From contig CANBTO010000049.1 of assembly GCA_947372405.1 (NCBI GenBank), positions 1-15,761 of the forward strand: a stretch of 15,761 bases of DNA, written 5' to 3'. Within the stretch, counting starts at the first letter, position 1; the number at the start of each line of letters is the position of its first letter. A model generated the notes under the pieces. It was not told where the DNA came from and searched no databases. It worked only from the letters and a program-made list of their open reading frames with translations. This stretch comes from Verrucomicrobiaceae bacterium. GTDB taxonomy: Bacteria > Verrucomicrobiota > Verrucomicrobiae > Verrucomicrobiales > Akkermansiaceae. The translations under genes were made by a program, and so were the position numbers. Positions 8,233 through 15,236 of the stretch are shown piece by piece.

Positions 8233-9375
8233 TCATCGTCCCTGCTCCGGGTGAATTGCGGATGCCGCCAGCCGGTCCAGAATGTTGACGAACTCGCCGG
8301 CTGCGGCGGAGTCAAAGCTTTCCGGTGGTTTTGCTGCGTCGAAAAGCTTGTCCAGAAGTTCCTTTGGAACCACCGGCTGCCGCCCGGAAGTGACGAGAGA
8401 CTGGTTCAGGCGATCGACCGCCAGGGCCAGGCGCTCGGCGTAATAACCCAGCGCCCAAGGGCGGTATACCGCGGCCACCGAGCTGAAGGCATCGGATTCG
8501 AAAGGAGTGCGGTGAGCGACCAGCTTGGATAGAATTGCACGTGTCTGATCGAGATTCATCGGTGCTGAGGAGAGCCGCTTTGCATATTCGTCCGCCAAGT
8601 GGACGAGGTTTTTTCCCGAATCGTCCCAGCCGGTTTCGGTGGCTTTCAACAAGGCCTTGATGGCCTCGATTTCCGCAGTCCTGCGCGCGCCCGGTTCACG
8701 ATCCGCCTGTGCCGCAGCCTCGCGCAAAGCCACCGCCTGTCCCACCAGCCAGGTTTTTGTGTTAGAAAATCCCTTGTCTTCGCGCCAATGCTTGGGCTCC
8801 GCGACCAGCAGGCCGTCCAGCTCGAAGACCAGCGGCGGGTGCTTCACCTTGACGAGTTCGTCGCTCAGATTCTGGTGACAGGCGACGCAGTTGTTGGCAC
8901 GCTGATAGGCGCTGTCCAACTGACGCATGCCCAGCTTGGCGAGCGCGTCCTTCGGGTAATCCGGGCGGGTGTGCGAGAGCAGCCAGTTTTCAGCAGGGCC
9001 GTGGCAGTTGGCGCAGGAGACTCCGCTATCGACGTTGTGTCCATCAGGCGGCGTCGCGAGTCCGAACAAGCCTGTCTGGCGCGTCGGCGAGTGGCAGATC
9101 GTGCAGCTTTTCGACTCGGCGGCGTTTTCGATTCCGAGTTGTCTGGCCATGGCCTTCGAGCGGCCGTTGGTCAGGGTCGCGGCGGAGTTGAAATGGGGAT
9201 CATAGAGTTTCCAGATGTTGTAGGCACCGCGATCCAGCCCCGCCCCGCCATGGCAGCCGCTCGTCATGCAGTTTTGGGAGCCAATCGCCCTGTTCGTTTC
9301 GGCAGGCTCCCCAGCGCCGAATGGCGAGAGGCAGACCAGAATCGCGGAAATTATGAATGATTGAACCTTCCTCAC
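8233..9375 (-). CDS. tetraheme cytochrome c554-family protein
   Basis: This 380-residue protein starts at a GTG (9373-9375) and has a short Sec signal peptide (FIISAILVCLSPFGAG, residues 7-22). Four heme sites lie in the N-terminal half: an unusual CX4CH at residues 36-42 (CMTSGCH), then CTICH at 91, CANCH at 121 and CVACH at 163. This matches the c554/c-prime multiheme group often seen in Planctomycetes and Verrucomicrobia. Residues 200-380 are heme-free and mainly helical, and may bind a partner. The gene is first in the - strand operon, with the porin 25 bases downstream, so a periplasmic electron shuttle feeding the porin is the natural reading. No Shine-Dalgarno sequence precedes the GTG, and no better start exists before the signal peptide. 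Confidence 0.87.
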   Translation of the reverse strand: MRKVQSFIISAILVCLSPFGAGEPAETNRAIGSQNCMTSGCHGGAGLDRGAYNIWKLYDPHFNSAATLTNGRSKAMARQLGIENAAESKSCTICHSPTRQTGLFGLATPPDGHNVDSGVSCANCHGPAENWLLSHTRPDYPKDALAKLGMRQLDSAYQRANNCVACHQNLSDELVKVKHPPLVFELDGLLVAEPKHWREDKGFSNTKTWLVGQAVALREAAAQADREPGARRTAEIEAIKALLKATETGWDDSGKNLVHLADEYAKRLSSAPMNLDQTRAILSKLVAHRTPFESDAFSSVAAVYRPWALGYYAERLALAVDRLNQSLVTSGRQPVVPKELLDKLFDAAKPPESFDSAAAGEFVNILDRLAASAIHPEQGR

Positions 9376-9519
9376 TCAAAAAAATTTTTAGGGCTCGGGG
9401 GGGGCGTCTGGCAAGCCAATATGGGAAATCGGGTGGCGCGTGAGCTGGAATGGAAAACTTTCTCGCCAATCCCCACCCGGTTCCTCCAGACTACCTCAAG
9501 CATCCATGGCATCAAGAAT
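9376..9519. promoter_or_regulatory. divergent promoter region between the two electron-transfer operons
   Basis: About 144 bases separate the GTG of the - strand tetraheme gene from the preferred GTG of the + strand reductase gene. The region contains an A7T5 tract (9378-9389) and a run of eight G residues (9397-9404). Both operons must be controlled from here or from inside the neighbouring genes. If the reductase really starts at the TTG (9361) or ATG (9421), the region is partly coding. Confidence 0.5.
9385..9414 (-). promoter_or_regulatory. candidate sigma-70-type promoter for tetraheme-porin-decaheme operon
   Basis: On the - strand, TTGCCA (9409-9414) resembles the -35 box and TAAAAA (9385-9390) the -10 box, with an 18-base spacer that includes the eight-base C/G run. 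Transcription would begin about three bases before the GTG, giving an almost leaderless message, which agrees with the missing ribosome site. Matches are 5/6 and 4/6 to the Escherichia coli consensus, which may not apply to this organism. Confidence 0.28.
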
Positions 9520-10803
9520 GTGAATTACGAGCACCTCCTGGAATCGGCGCTATCGAGCCCTCTTTTTACGATTGGATTGACCGGTGGCGTCCTGCTATCG
9601 GGATACGTCGCCACGCAGTGGTGGGCGGTGGTAGCGAGGCATCGTTTCGAGATGAAACGGAACCGTCTTGAACTCGCGGCTCTGGGCAAGAAGATTGAGG
9701 TTCTAAACCTGAAAGCGCAGGCCGCGCCCGAAGTCGCGTGGAACGGCTACCGCAAGTTCACCGTCGCCCGGAAAGTGGAGGAGTGCGATGACACCTATTC
9801 CTTCTACCTCGCACCGCACAACGGAAGGCCGCTGCCTTCCTTCAAGCCCGGCCAATACCTCACCTTCGAAGTCCAGCCGCCCGGCGCGCCCAAGGCGCAG
9901 ATCCGCTGCTACTCCCTTTCCGACGGCGCGCTTAGCGACGACCACTACCGCGTCACGATCAAGCGCTTCAAGAAGGACGACGGCACGCCGGGTGTGGTCT
10001 CCAGCTATTTCTGCGACCATGTCCGCGAGGGCGACATCCTGAACGTGAAAGCCCCGTCCGGGAAATTCTATCTCGATGTCGAGGTGGACCGCCCGGTCGT
10101 CCTGATCTCGGGTGGCATAGGCATCACGCCCATGCTCGCCATGGCGCGGGTGCTCACCCACATCAATGACAAACGCGAGATCTACTTCTTCTTCGGCTGC
10201 CGCAGCGGCATTGATCACATGTTCCGCGACGAGGTGATCGAACTGCAGAAAAAGAACCCTAACATGCGGCTGCATATCTGCTACAGCCGCCCGGGCGAAG
10301 GTGATGTGAAAGGACAGGACTACAACCACCACAGCCGCGTCACGGTGGATCTGATGAAGGAAGTCCTGCCTTCCAGCAATTACGAATACTATCTCTGCGG
10401 CCCGGGGCCGTTCATGGATTCCCTTGTCACCGGCCTCTACGAATGGGGCGTTCCGAAAAAGGACGTGAAGTTCGAGGCCTTCGGCCCCGCCACCGTGAAG
10501 TCCGGCGCGAAGGACGCCGCCCCCAAGGCCGACACCGGTGACAAGCCTGCCTTCGAGATCGAGTTTTCACGCAGCGGCAAGAAGGTCGCATGGGATCCCG
10601 AGTCGGCGAACCTGCATGCGTTCGCCGAGAAGCATGGCGTTGCCATCGACTACAGCTGCGGGGCGGGAAGCTGCGGCTCTTGCCTCGTGGCGATCAAGAA
10701 AGGCAACGTGGAATACGATCTGGAGCCGGGCCACGAGGTCGATGAGGGTAGCTGCCTGACATGCATCTGCCGCCCCTCCTGCAACTTGGTGATCGATGCC
10801 TGA
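9520..10803 (+). CDS. membrane-anchored FAD/NAD(P)-dependent ferredoxin-type reductase with [2Fe-2S] domain
   Basis: I choose the GTG at 9520, giving 427 residues that begin with a plausible anchor helix (about 13-40, SPLFTIGLTGGVLLSGYV). Upstream in-frame TTG (9361) and ATG (9421) starts would add a protein-unlike leader, and the TTG would overlap the divergent gene. The FNR-like FAD domain shows RCYSLSDG near residue 129; the NAD(P) domain shows SGGIGITPML near 197 and CGPGPFMDS near 293; the C-terminal plant-type ferredoxin domain has CX4CX2C at 380, 385 and 388 with the fourth ligand in LTCIC near 415. The order FAD-NAD-[2Fe-2S] matches the Hcr and phenol hydroxylase reductase type. Its role is to pass electrons between NAD(P)H and the next gene's iron-sulfur clusters. 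It is the first gene of a four-gene overlapping operon. Confidence 0.85.
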   Translation: MNYEHLLESALSSPLFTIGLTGGVLLSGYVATQWWAVVARHRFEMKRNRLELAALGKKIEVLNLKAQAAPEVAWNGYRKFTVARKVEECDDTYSFYLAPHNGRPLPSFKPGQYLTFEVQPPGAPKAQIRCYSLSDGALSDDHYRVTIKRFKKDDGTPGVVSSYFCDHVREGDILNVKAPSGKFYLDVEVDRPVVLISGGIGITPMLAMARVLTHINDKREIYFFFGCRSGIDHMFRDEVIELQKKNPNMRLHICYSRPGEGDVKGQDYNHHSRVTVDLMKEVLPSSNYEYYLCGPGPFMDSLVTGLYEWGVPKKDVKFEAFGPATVKSGAKDAAPKADTGDKPAFEIEFSRSGKKVAWDPESANLHAFAEKHGVAIDYSCGAGSCGSCLVAIKKGNVEYDLEPGHEVDEGSCLTCICRPSCNLVIDA

Positions 10804-12553
10804 AACACCCGCCATGGCGCAATCCGACACCAGCCTCGCGAACCTCGTCCGCCAAGCGGAACGTCCCCAGCGATGGGGCGAACCGCTCGACCCCGGTATG
10901 GGTGAGGACACGCTCGACATGCTTCTGGCATCCGAGCCCTTCGCCAGCATGGATGCGTCCCGTTTCCCCTCCGGAACCCCGCTCCGCGAGATCCTGAGAT
11001 ACGACTCCGCCGTGCGCGAATATGCTCCTGGGGAGATCGTGTTGCGCAAGGACGACTACGGGACCTCCGCCTTTCTGGTGCTTGAGGGCGAGGTCAACGT
11101 GGTGATCCGGCCTGATATCGATCCACAGCTTCTGGGTCGCGCACGGAGCGTGAAGAAAGGCTTCATTGCCCGCCTCGCGCAGCTTTGGAACAACAATCCG
11201 GAGCCCGAGGGCTGGAGGAAAAAGTCGCCGCGTGCGAGTGACAACATCAAGAGCTCCGCTAACAGGGAGCACAGTTCGGTGTATCTGCAGGACTACCCTC
11301 AGATCGTTATCGGTTCACAAACCGCAACCTTGGTGGCGGGCCAGATGTTCGGTGAAATCTCGGCGCTCAGCCGCATGCCGCGCACTGCGACGGTGGTCGC
11401 TTCCTCACCGCAGACACGCCTGCTGGAGTTCAGTTGGGAAGGACTGCGCGACATCATGCGCTTTGATACCGCGCTGAAAAACAGGATCGACAAAATCTAT
11501 CGGGAGAATTCCCTCAAATCTTTCCTCAGCCATCATCCGCTTTTCAGCCACCTTGACGAAGCGGCATACAAACAGTTGTGTGAGGAAGCCCAGTTGGAAA
11601 CCTTCGGTGATTACAACTGGTCCGGTGCTTACAAGCGTTTGGCAAAGGACGGTGATTCATCGACGGCTGCGAACGAACCGCTAATCGTGAGAGAGGGTGA
11701 ATACAACAACGGCATCTACATGATCCGTGCCGGGTTCTGCCGGGTGAGCCAGAAATTCGGAAGCGGCGAGCGGACGCTCAACTACATCGGCGCGGGAAGC
11801 GTGTTCGGCTTCGAGGAAATCGCGAATCATTGGAGGAACCCGGGAGGCGGCTTGCAATCCACCCATACGCTCCGCTCGCTGGGATACGCCCATCTCATTT
11901 TCATCCCGACTCCCTCGCTTGAAAAGTTTGCTAATAGGAAATGGGCGGAGGAAGAGTTCGGATCAAGCCCCCTGTCGAAGGTCGCGGACGCGGGTTTGGA
12001 TGAAGGCGAAGACGCGCCATCCGCCGGCCTGATGGAGTTCATGGCGGAGCACCGGTTTTTCAACGGCACCAGATCGATGGTCATCGACATGGACCGCTGC
12101 ACCCGCTGTGACGACTGCGTCCGCGCCTGCGCATCGACACACGACGGCAACCCGCGTTTCCTAAGGCACGGGCCGATGATCGACAACCTGATGATTGCGA
12201 ACGCCTGCATGCACTGCGTGGATCCCGTTTGCATGATCGGTTGTCCCACGGGCGCGATCCACCGCACGAGCTTCGGCGGCGAGGTGGTCATCAACCCCAC
12301 CACCTGCATCGGCTGCGGCGCGTGCGCTGCGAACTGCCCGTATGATTCCATCCGCATGGTAGAGGTGAGATCCGTTAGAGGCGAGTTCCTCGTGGACGAG
12401 GATTTCCAACCCATCCTCAAGGCGACCAAGTGCGACTTCTGTGTCGAGCAGACCAGTGGCCCGGCCTGCCTCAATGCCTGCCCGCACGACGCCCTCAGCC
12501 GGACCGACCTGACCCGCATCACCCCTCTCGCCCAGTGGCTAAAAAGAAAATAG
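10796..12553 (+). CDS. fusion of two cyclic-nucleotide-binding domains with a four-[4Fe-4S] ferredoxin domain
   Basis: The ATG at 10796 overlaps the reductase stop by eight bases; an ATG at 10814 is an alternative. Residues about 65-225 form a cNMP-binding roll with a roughly 65-residue insertion and the phosphate cassette FGEISALSRMPRTATV, whose Glu187 and Arg196 are spaced as in protein kinase A. A second roll at 245-385 has FGFEEI in place of the cassette and lacks the Arg, so it is probably non-binding. Residues 425-570 carry four cysteine groups: CX2CX2CX3C (435-445), CX2CX4CX3C (471-483), CX2CX2CX3C (504-514) and CX2CX8CX3C (546-562), the pattern of DmsB/NrfC-type electron-transfer subunits. 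There is no signal peptide, so it acts in the cytoplasm between the reductase and the cytochrome b subunit. Ligand gating of electron flow is an inference. Confidence 0.87.
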   Translation: MPETPAMAQSDTSLANLVRQAERPQRWGEPLDPGMGEDTLDMLLASEPFASMDASRFPSGTPLREILRYDSAVREYAPGEIVLRKDDYGTSAFLVLEGEVNVVIRPDIDPQLLGRARSVKKGFIARLAQLWNNNPEPEGWRKKSPRASDNIKSSANREHSSVYLQDYPQIVIGSQTATLVAGQMFGEISALSRMPRTATVVASSPQTRLLEFSWEGLRDIMRFDTALKNRIDKIYRENSLKSFLSHHPLFSHLDEAAYKQLCEEAQLETFGDYNWSGAYKRLAKDGDSSTAANEPLIVREGEYNNGIYMIRAGFCRVSQKFGSGERTLNYIGAGSVFGFEEIANHWRNPGGGLQSTHTLRSLGYAHLIFIPTPSLEKFANRKWAEEEFGSSPLSKVADAGLDEGEDAPSAGLMEFMAEHRFFNGTRSMVIDMDRCTRCDDCVRACASTHDGNPRFLRHGPMIDNLMIANACMHCVDPVCMIGCPTGAIHRTSFGGEVVINPTTCIGCGACAANCPYDSIRMVEVRSVRGEFLVDEDFQPILKATKCDFCVEQTSGPACLNACPHDALSRTDLTRITPLAQWLKRK

Positions 12554-13371
12554 AAATCGTCCGGCGGAGATTTGCGGGCATCCTGCTGACCACCTTGCTG
12601 GTGGTGGGGTTGATTGCCGCCTATGTGATGTATGCGCCGTTGTATCCACGCCATCCCTATTTGAGCGGCTGGGCGCTGTTTGCGGTGATGCTTTTCCTCA
12701 CCTTCTTCAACCTGCGGAAAAAAGTTCCGTTTCTTCGCATGGGCAGCACCGGTTTCTGGCTGCAACTGCATATTTATGCCGGCATCTTTTCCGGCGCGCT
12801 TTACCTCGCCCACACCGGATGGTCGTGGCCGTTCGGGATTTTCCATCAGGTGCTGGCGGTGTGTTTCACCATCGTTTTCGTCACCGGCGTGCTGGGGCTT
12901 TGGATCAGCCGCTCGTTTCCGAAGCGGCTCACCGTCGCGGGGTATGAGATTCCCTTCGAACGCATGCCGCATGCCCGCAACAAGCTGCGTGAGGATGCCG
13001 AGGCGCTGGTGCTCGGCGGTGTGGATGGCCAGACATCGCCCATCATCGCGGATTTCTACACGGAAAAGCTCGGCTTGTTTTTCACCAGGCACCGCAACTG
13101 CTGGGCGCACTTGCGGCGCTCACGCTCACCGCAGGCGGTACACCGGTCGCAGTTCGACGAGATCCGGAGATATGCCAAGAAAGACGAACGCGAACTGCTG
13201 GACAAGCTGGCGGATCTCGTCGAGCGGAAACACCTGCTCGACTATCAGCATGCCCTGCAGCTCATCCTGCGGCTCTGGCTCTTCGCGCACATCCCGCTCA
13301 GCTATTCACTACTCATCCTCAGCGTGGCTCACATCATCGTTGTCTATTCGTTCTCCGGATCCGCCCCATGA
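12535..13371 (+). CDS. di-heme cytochrome b membrane subunit with ferric-reductase-like histidine spacing
   Basis: The best start is the GTG at 12535, overlapping the previous gene by 19 bases; the frame is open further up but reads as a Pro/Arg-rich shadow. The 278-residue product has an N-terminal Lys/Arg cluster and five transmembrane helices at about 13-34, 44-58, 73-92, 101-124 and 243-272, the last being long. His79 and His93 on helix three and His252 and His266 on helix five are each spaced by 14 residues, which places two hemes b stacked across the membrane as in NOX/ferric reductases. Residues 126-235 form a soluble loop, cytoplasmic by the positive-inside rule, and could dock the iron-sulfur subunit. 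It links cytoplasmic donors with the periplasmic decaheme encoded next. Confidence 0.75.
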   Translation: MAKKKIEIVRRRFAGILLTTLLVVGLIAAYVMYAPLYPRHPYLSGWALFAVMLFLTFFNLRKKVPFLRMGSTGFWLQLHIYAGIFSGALYLAHTGWSWPFGIFHQVLAVCFTIVFVTGVLGLWISRSFPKRLTVAGYEIPFERMPHARNKLREDAEALVLGGVDGQTSPIIADFYTEKLGLFFTRHRNCWAHLRRSRSPQAVHRSQFDEIRRYAKKDERELLDKLADLVERKHLLDYQHALQLILRLWLFAHIPLSYSLLILSVAHIIVVYSFSGSAP

Positions 13372-15050
13372 AAGATGATAGAACATCACCGGAGTTCCCC
13401 TCCAACGAATACGTCCGCCCGAACCTGGATTGGGAGTGCGGGCATCTTTGCGAGGGCTGTCCTTGCCGGATCGGCCCCTCGCCGAAGGGTGAGTGCCGGG
13501 CAACCTACGAGTGTTCGCCCAAGTTGCTGGTGAAACCGGGGGAATCGAAAGGTCACTGGACCTGCACCCGCCCGAAATCCGGCGGCGGCAGGTGTGAGAA
13601 CGGTCCGTTCCCGGATGGCACCTGCTGCAAGGCGATCAAAAAATGCCAACCGCGCCGGACGTTGCGGTCAATCCGGAAGCGTGTCGTGGCGTTCACATCC
13701 ATCGCCACGGTCCTTCTGCTTTTCATCGCCATCAGCCGCAACATGCGTGACGGTTTCGTCAACCCCGGGCCGATTTCCAGCGTCCACGCGAGTGAACATT
13801 TTGCGAAAGTCCACCATGAGAAGTCAGGCGATGCCAGCACCTGTGCCGCATGCCACGAAAGCGCGAAAGATGGAGCCGTCTCATGGCAGGCCAAGGCCTT
13901 GGAGGCATCCAAACAAGGACTCACTCCCGCCGATCTGATCAAAAAAGGTCCGGTGGAATCCTCGGCGATGGACGCAAACTGTCTGGCCTGCCACGCGGGC
14001 AAAAAGTTCCACCAGCCGGACATGCCCGCCGATTTCGCGTGTCACGCCTGCCACAAGGAGCATCAAACCAGCGGCTTCATGTCGGCGGTGGACAGCAACT
14101 ATTGCACATCCTGTCACGGTTCCGCCGAACTCATGGCGGCGTCACGCGTGAAAAGCGCGAAGACCGATCCTCACGCGTTTGCCTCCACCGAATCCAAGCC
14201 CGGCCTCAAGGTCCAGCCGCGCGAGCGCCCGAAAAACGGCTACACCGATGTGATCACCGCGTTTCATCTGGATCACCCGGAGTTCCGCTTATTGCGCGAC
14301 GGAGCGCACGATGAAAATCCGCTGAAGTTCAACCACGCGCTTCACCTGCGGACGGGCAAGATCCCGAGGGTCCTGAAGTGCGCCGACTGCCACGAGCGTG
14401 ATGGCAGGGGCGAATACCAGCGGCAGATCACCTATGAGAAGAATTGCGCCGAATGCCACGCCCTCCAGTTTGATCCGGATACTCCTTCTGCCAAAGACAA
14501 ACCCGGAATCCGGCTGCCGCATGGCGATCCGTATTACGTCCGTGCCTTTCTGCGCAGCCTCAACATCCAATACGAGGAGTATGGCCGCAGCCACGAGGGC
14601 ATCACCCGCCGCAACGAACTCAACGACTATGTGAGGACCAAGAAGGCGGGTATCGAAAAGCTCTATGAAACCGGTGAGAACCTCGAGCGCTCGATATTCT
14701 TCGCGGACATGAAGGGCGAGGTTCCGGGAGGACGCCGCGCGCCGTTCGCCGGTTGCGCGACCTGCCACGTAGTGTCGGAACCGGAAAGCGACAATGCCAC
14801 GCCGGTGATCAAGAAGGTTTCCACTCCCGACCGCTGGATGGTGTTAGGCAAGTTCAACCACGACATGCACCAGAAAGGGTTAACCTGTCTGGACTGCCAC
14901 AAGGTGATGAACAGTGAAGCGACGAGTGATCTCAATCTTCCCTCGATCAAATCCTGCGTCGACTGCCACAGTCCCAAGGGCGGGATCGACAGCCGCTGCA
15001 TTCGCTGCCACACCTATCACAATGGAGAGGTGGAAAAGCCAGCGAAGTGA
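13368..15050 (+). CDS. inner-membrane-anchored decaheme cytochrome c with Cys-rich cytoplasmic head
   Basis: The start overlaps the cytochrome b stop as ATGA, so translation is coupled. Residues 1-100 lie before the only transmembrane helix (about 106-122) and hold 11 cysteines in two repeats. The rest is periplasmic and carries ten CXXCH sites with first cysteines at 159, 205, 225, 246, 338, 360, 463, 507, 530 and 544. Distal histidine motifs KFNHALH (320-326) and KFNHDMH (495-501) precede heme groups as in class III cytochromes c3. The layout suits a periplasmic acceptor or donor for the di-heme b subunit, handing electrons to the tetraheme protein of the divergent operon. The cysteines of the head have no CXXCH pattern and may bind zinc or an iron-sulfur cluster. 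It is the last gene of the operon. Confidence 0.9.
   Translation: MKDDRTSPEFPSNEYVRPNLDWECGHLCEGCPCRIGPSPKGECRATYECSPKLLVKPGESKGHWTCTRPKSGGGRCENGPFPDGTCCKAIKKCQPRRTLRSIRKRVVAFTSIATVLLLFIAISRNMRDGFVNPGPISSVHASEHFAKVHHEKSGDASTCAACHESAKDGAVSWQAKALEASKQGLTPADLIKKGPVESSAMDANCLACHAGKKFHQPDMPADFACHACHKEHQTSGFMSAVDSNYCTSCHGSAELMAASRVKSAKTDPHAFASTESKPGLKVQPRERPKNGYTDVITAFHLDHPEFRLLRDGAHDENPLKFNHALHLRTGKIPRVLKCADCHERDGRGEYQRQITYEKNCAECHALQFDPDTPSAKDKPGIRLPHGDPYYVRAFLRSLNIQYEEYGRSHEGITRRNELNDYVRTKKAGIEKLYETGENLERSIFFADMKGEVPGGRRAPFAGCATCHVVSEPESDNATPVIKKVSTPDRWMVLGKFNHDMHQKGLTCLDCHKVMNSEATSDLNLPSIKSCVDCHSPKGGIDSRCIRCHTYHNGEVEKPAK
13431..13652 (+). repeat. tandem Cys-rich module in N-terminal head of the decaheme protein
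   Basis: Two modules at residues 22-51 and 64-95 share the pattern W-x-C ... C-x2-G-P-x-P-x-G-x-C-x5-C-x-P. In the first the cysteines are 24, 33, 43 and 49 plus 28 and 31; in the second 66, 76, 86 and 93 plus 87. Spacing from the second shared cysteine onward is identical in both copies, so an internal duplication is clear. Confidence 0.75.
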
Positions 15051-15236
15051 TGATCGCCTCAAAACCGTGGCTGACGCTTCAAACCGAAGTGTTGCCTGTG
15101 TTAGACCCCTCATTGCTATCCCATATCAACTTTCCCGATTACCTGGCAGTTCAATCATCCGCTCCATGTCTGCCAAAATAACATGAGGAGAAAATGAAAG
15201 TTGCCGGGTTTGGAGTCATCGTCCTGGATGACAAGC
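15051..15236. other. convergent intergenic region
   Basis: These 186 bases lie between two converging genes. They hold two short hairpins, a GTTAG copy at 15100-15104 and a strong-looking GAGGAG before an ATG at 15194 that opens only 20 codons. No confident gene or classical terminator with a T-run was found. Confidence 0.55.
15074..15092 (+). terminator. possible weak hairpin after the decaheme operon
   Basis: ACGCTTC and GAAGTGT pair as a seven-base stem with one G-U and a five-base loop, 24 bases after the operon's last stop codon. The sequence that follows is not T-rich, so an intrinsic terminator is doubtful; position is the main argument. Confidence 0.2.

Noticed and set aside
1867..9375. 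Long + strand open frames across the large cytochrome and porin genes
   Set aside because: They mirror the GC-rich third positions of the real - strand genes, which have heme motifs, signal peptides and tight operon spacing.
9361..9519. N-terminal extension of the reductase from TTG 9361 or ATG 9421
   Set aside because: The extra residues are not protein-like, the G8 tract lies within them, and the TTG start would overlap the divergent gene; the GTG at 9520 directly precedes a normal anchor helix.
12430..12534. Upstream start for the cytochrome b subunit
   Set aside because: It would overlap the ferredoxin domain by over 120 bases and give a Pro/Arg/Cys-rich leader typical of an out-of-frame shadow.
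15215..15232. Perfect 6-base inverted repeat GTCATC/GATGAC just after the - strand gene stop, as a terminator
   Set aside because: The stem is short and no T-run follows in the transcript direction; not enough to call a terminator.
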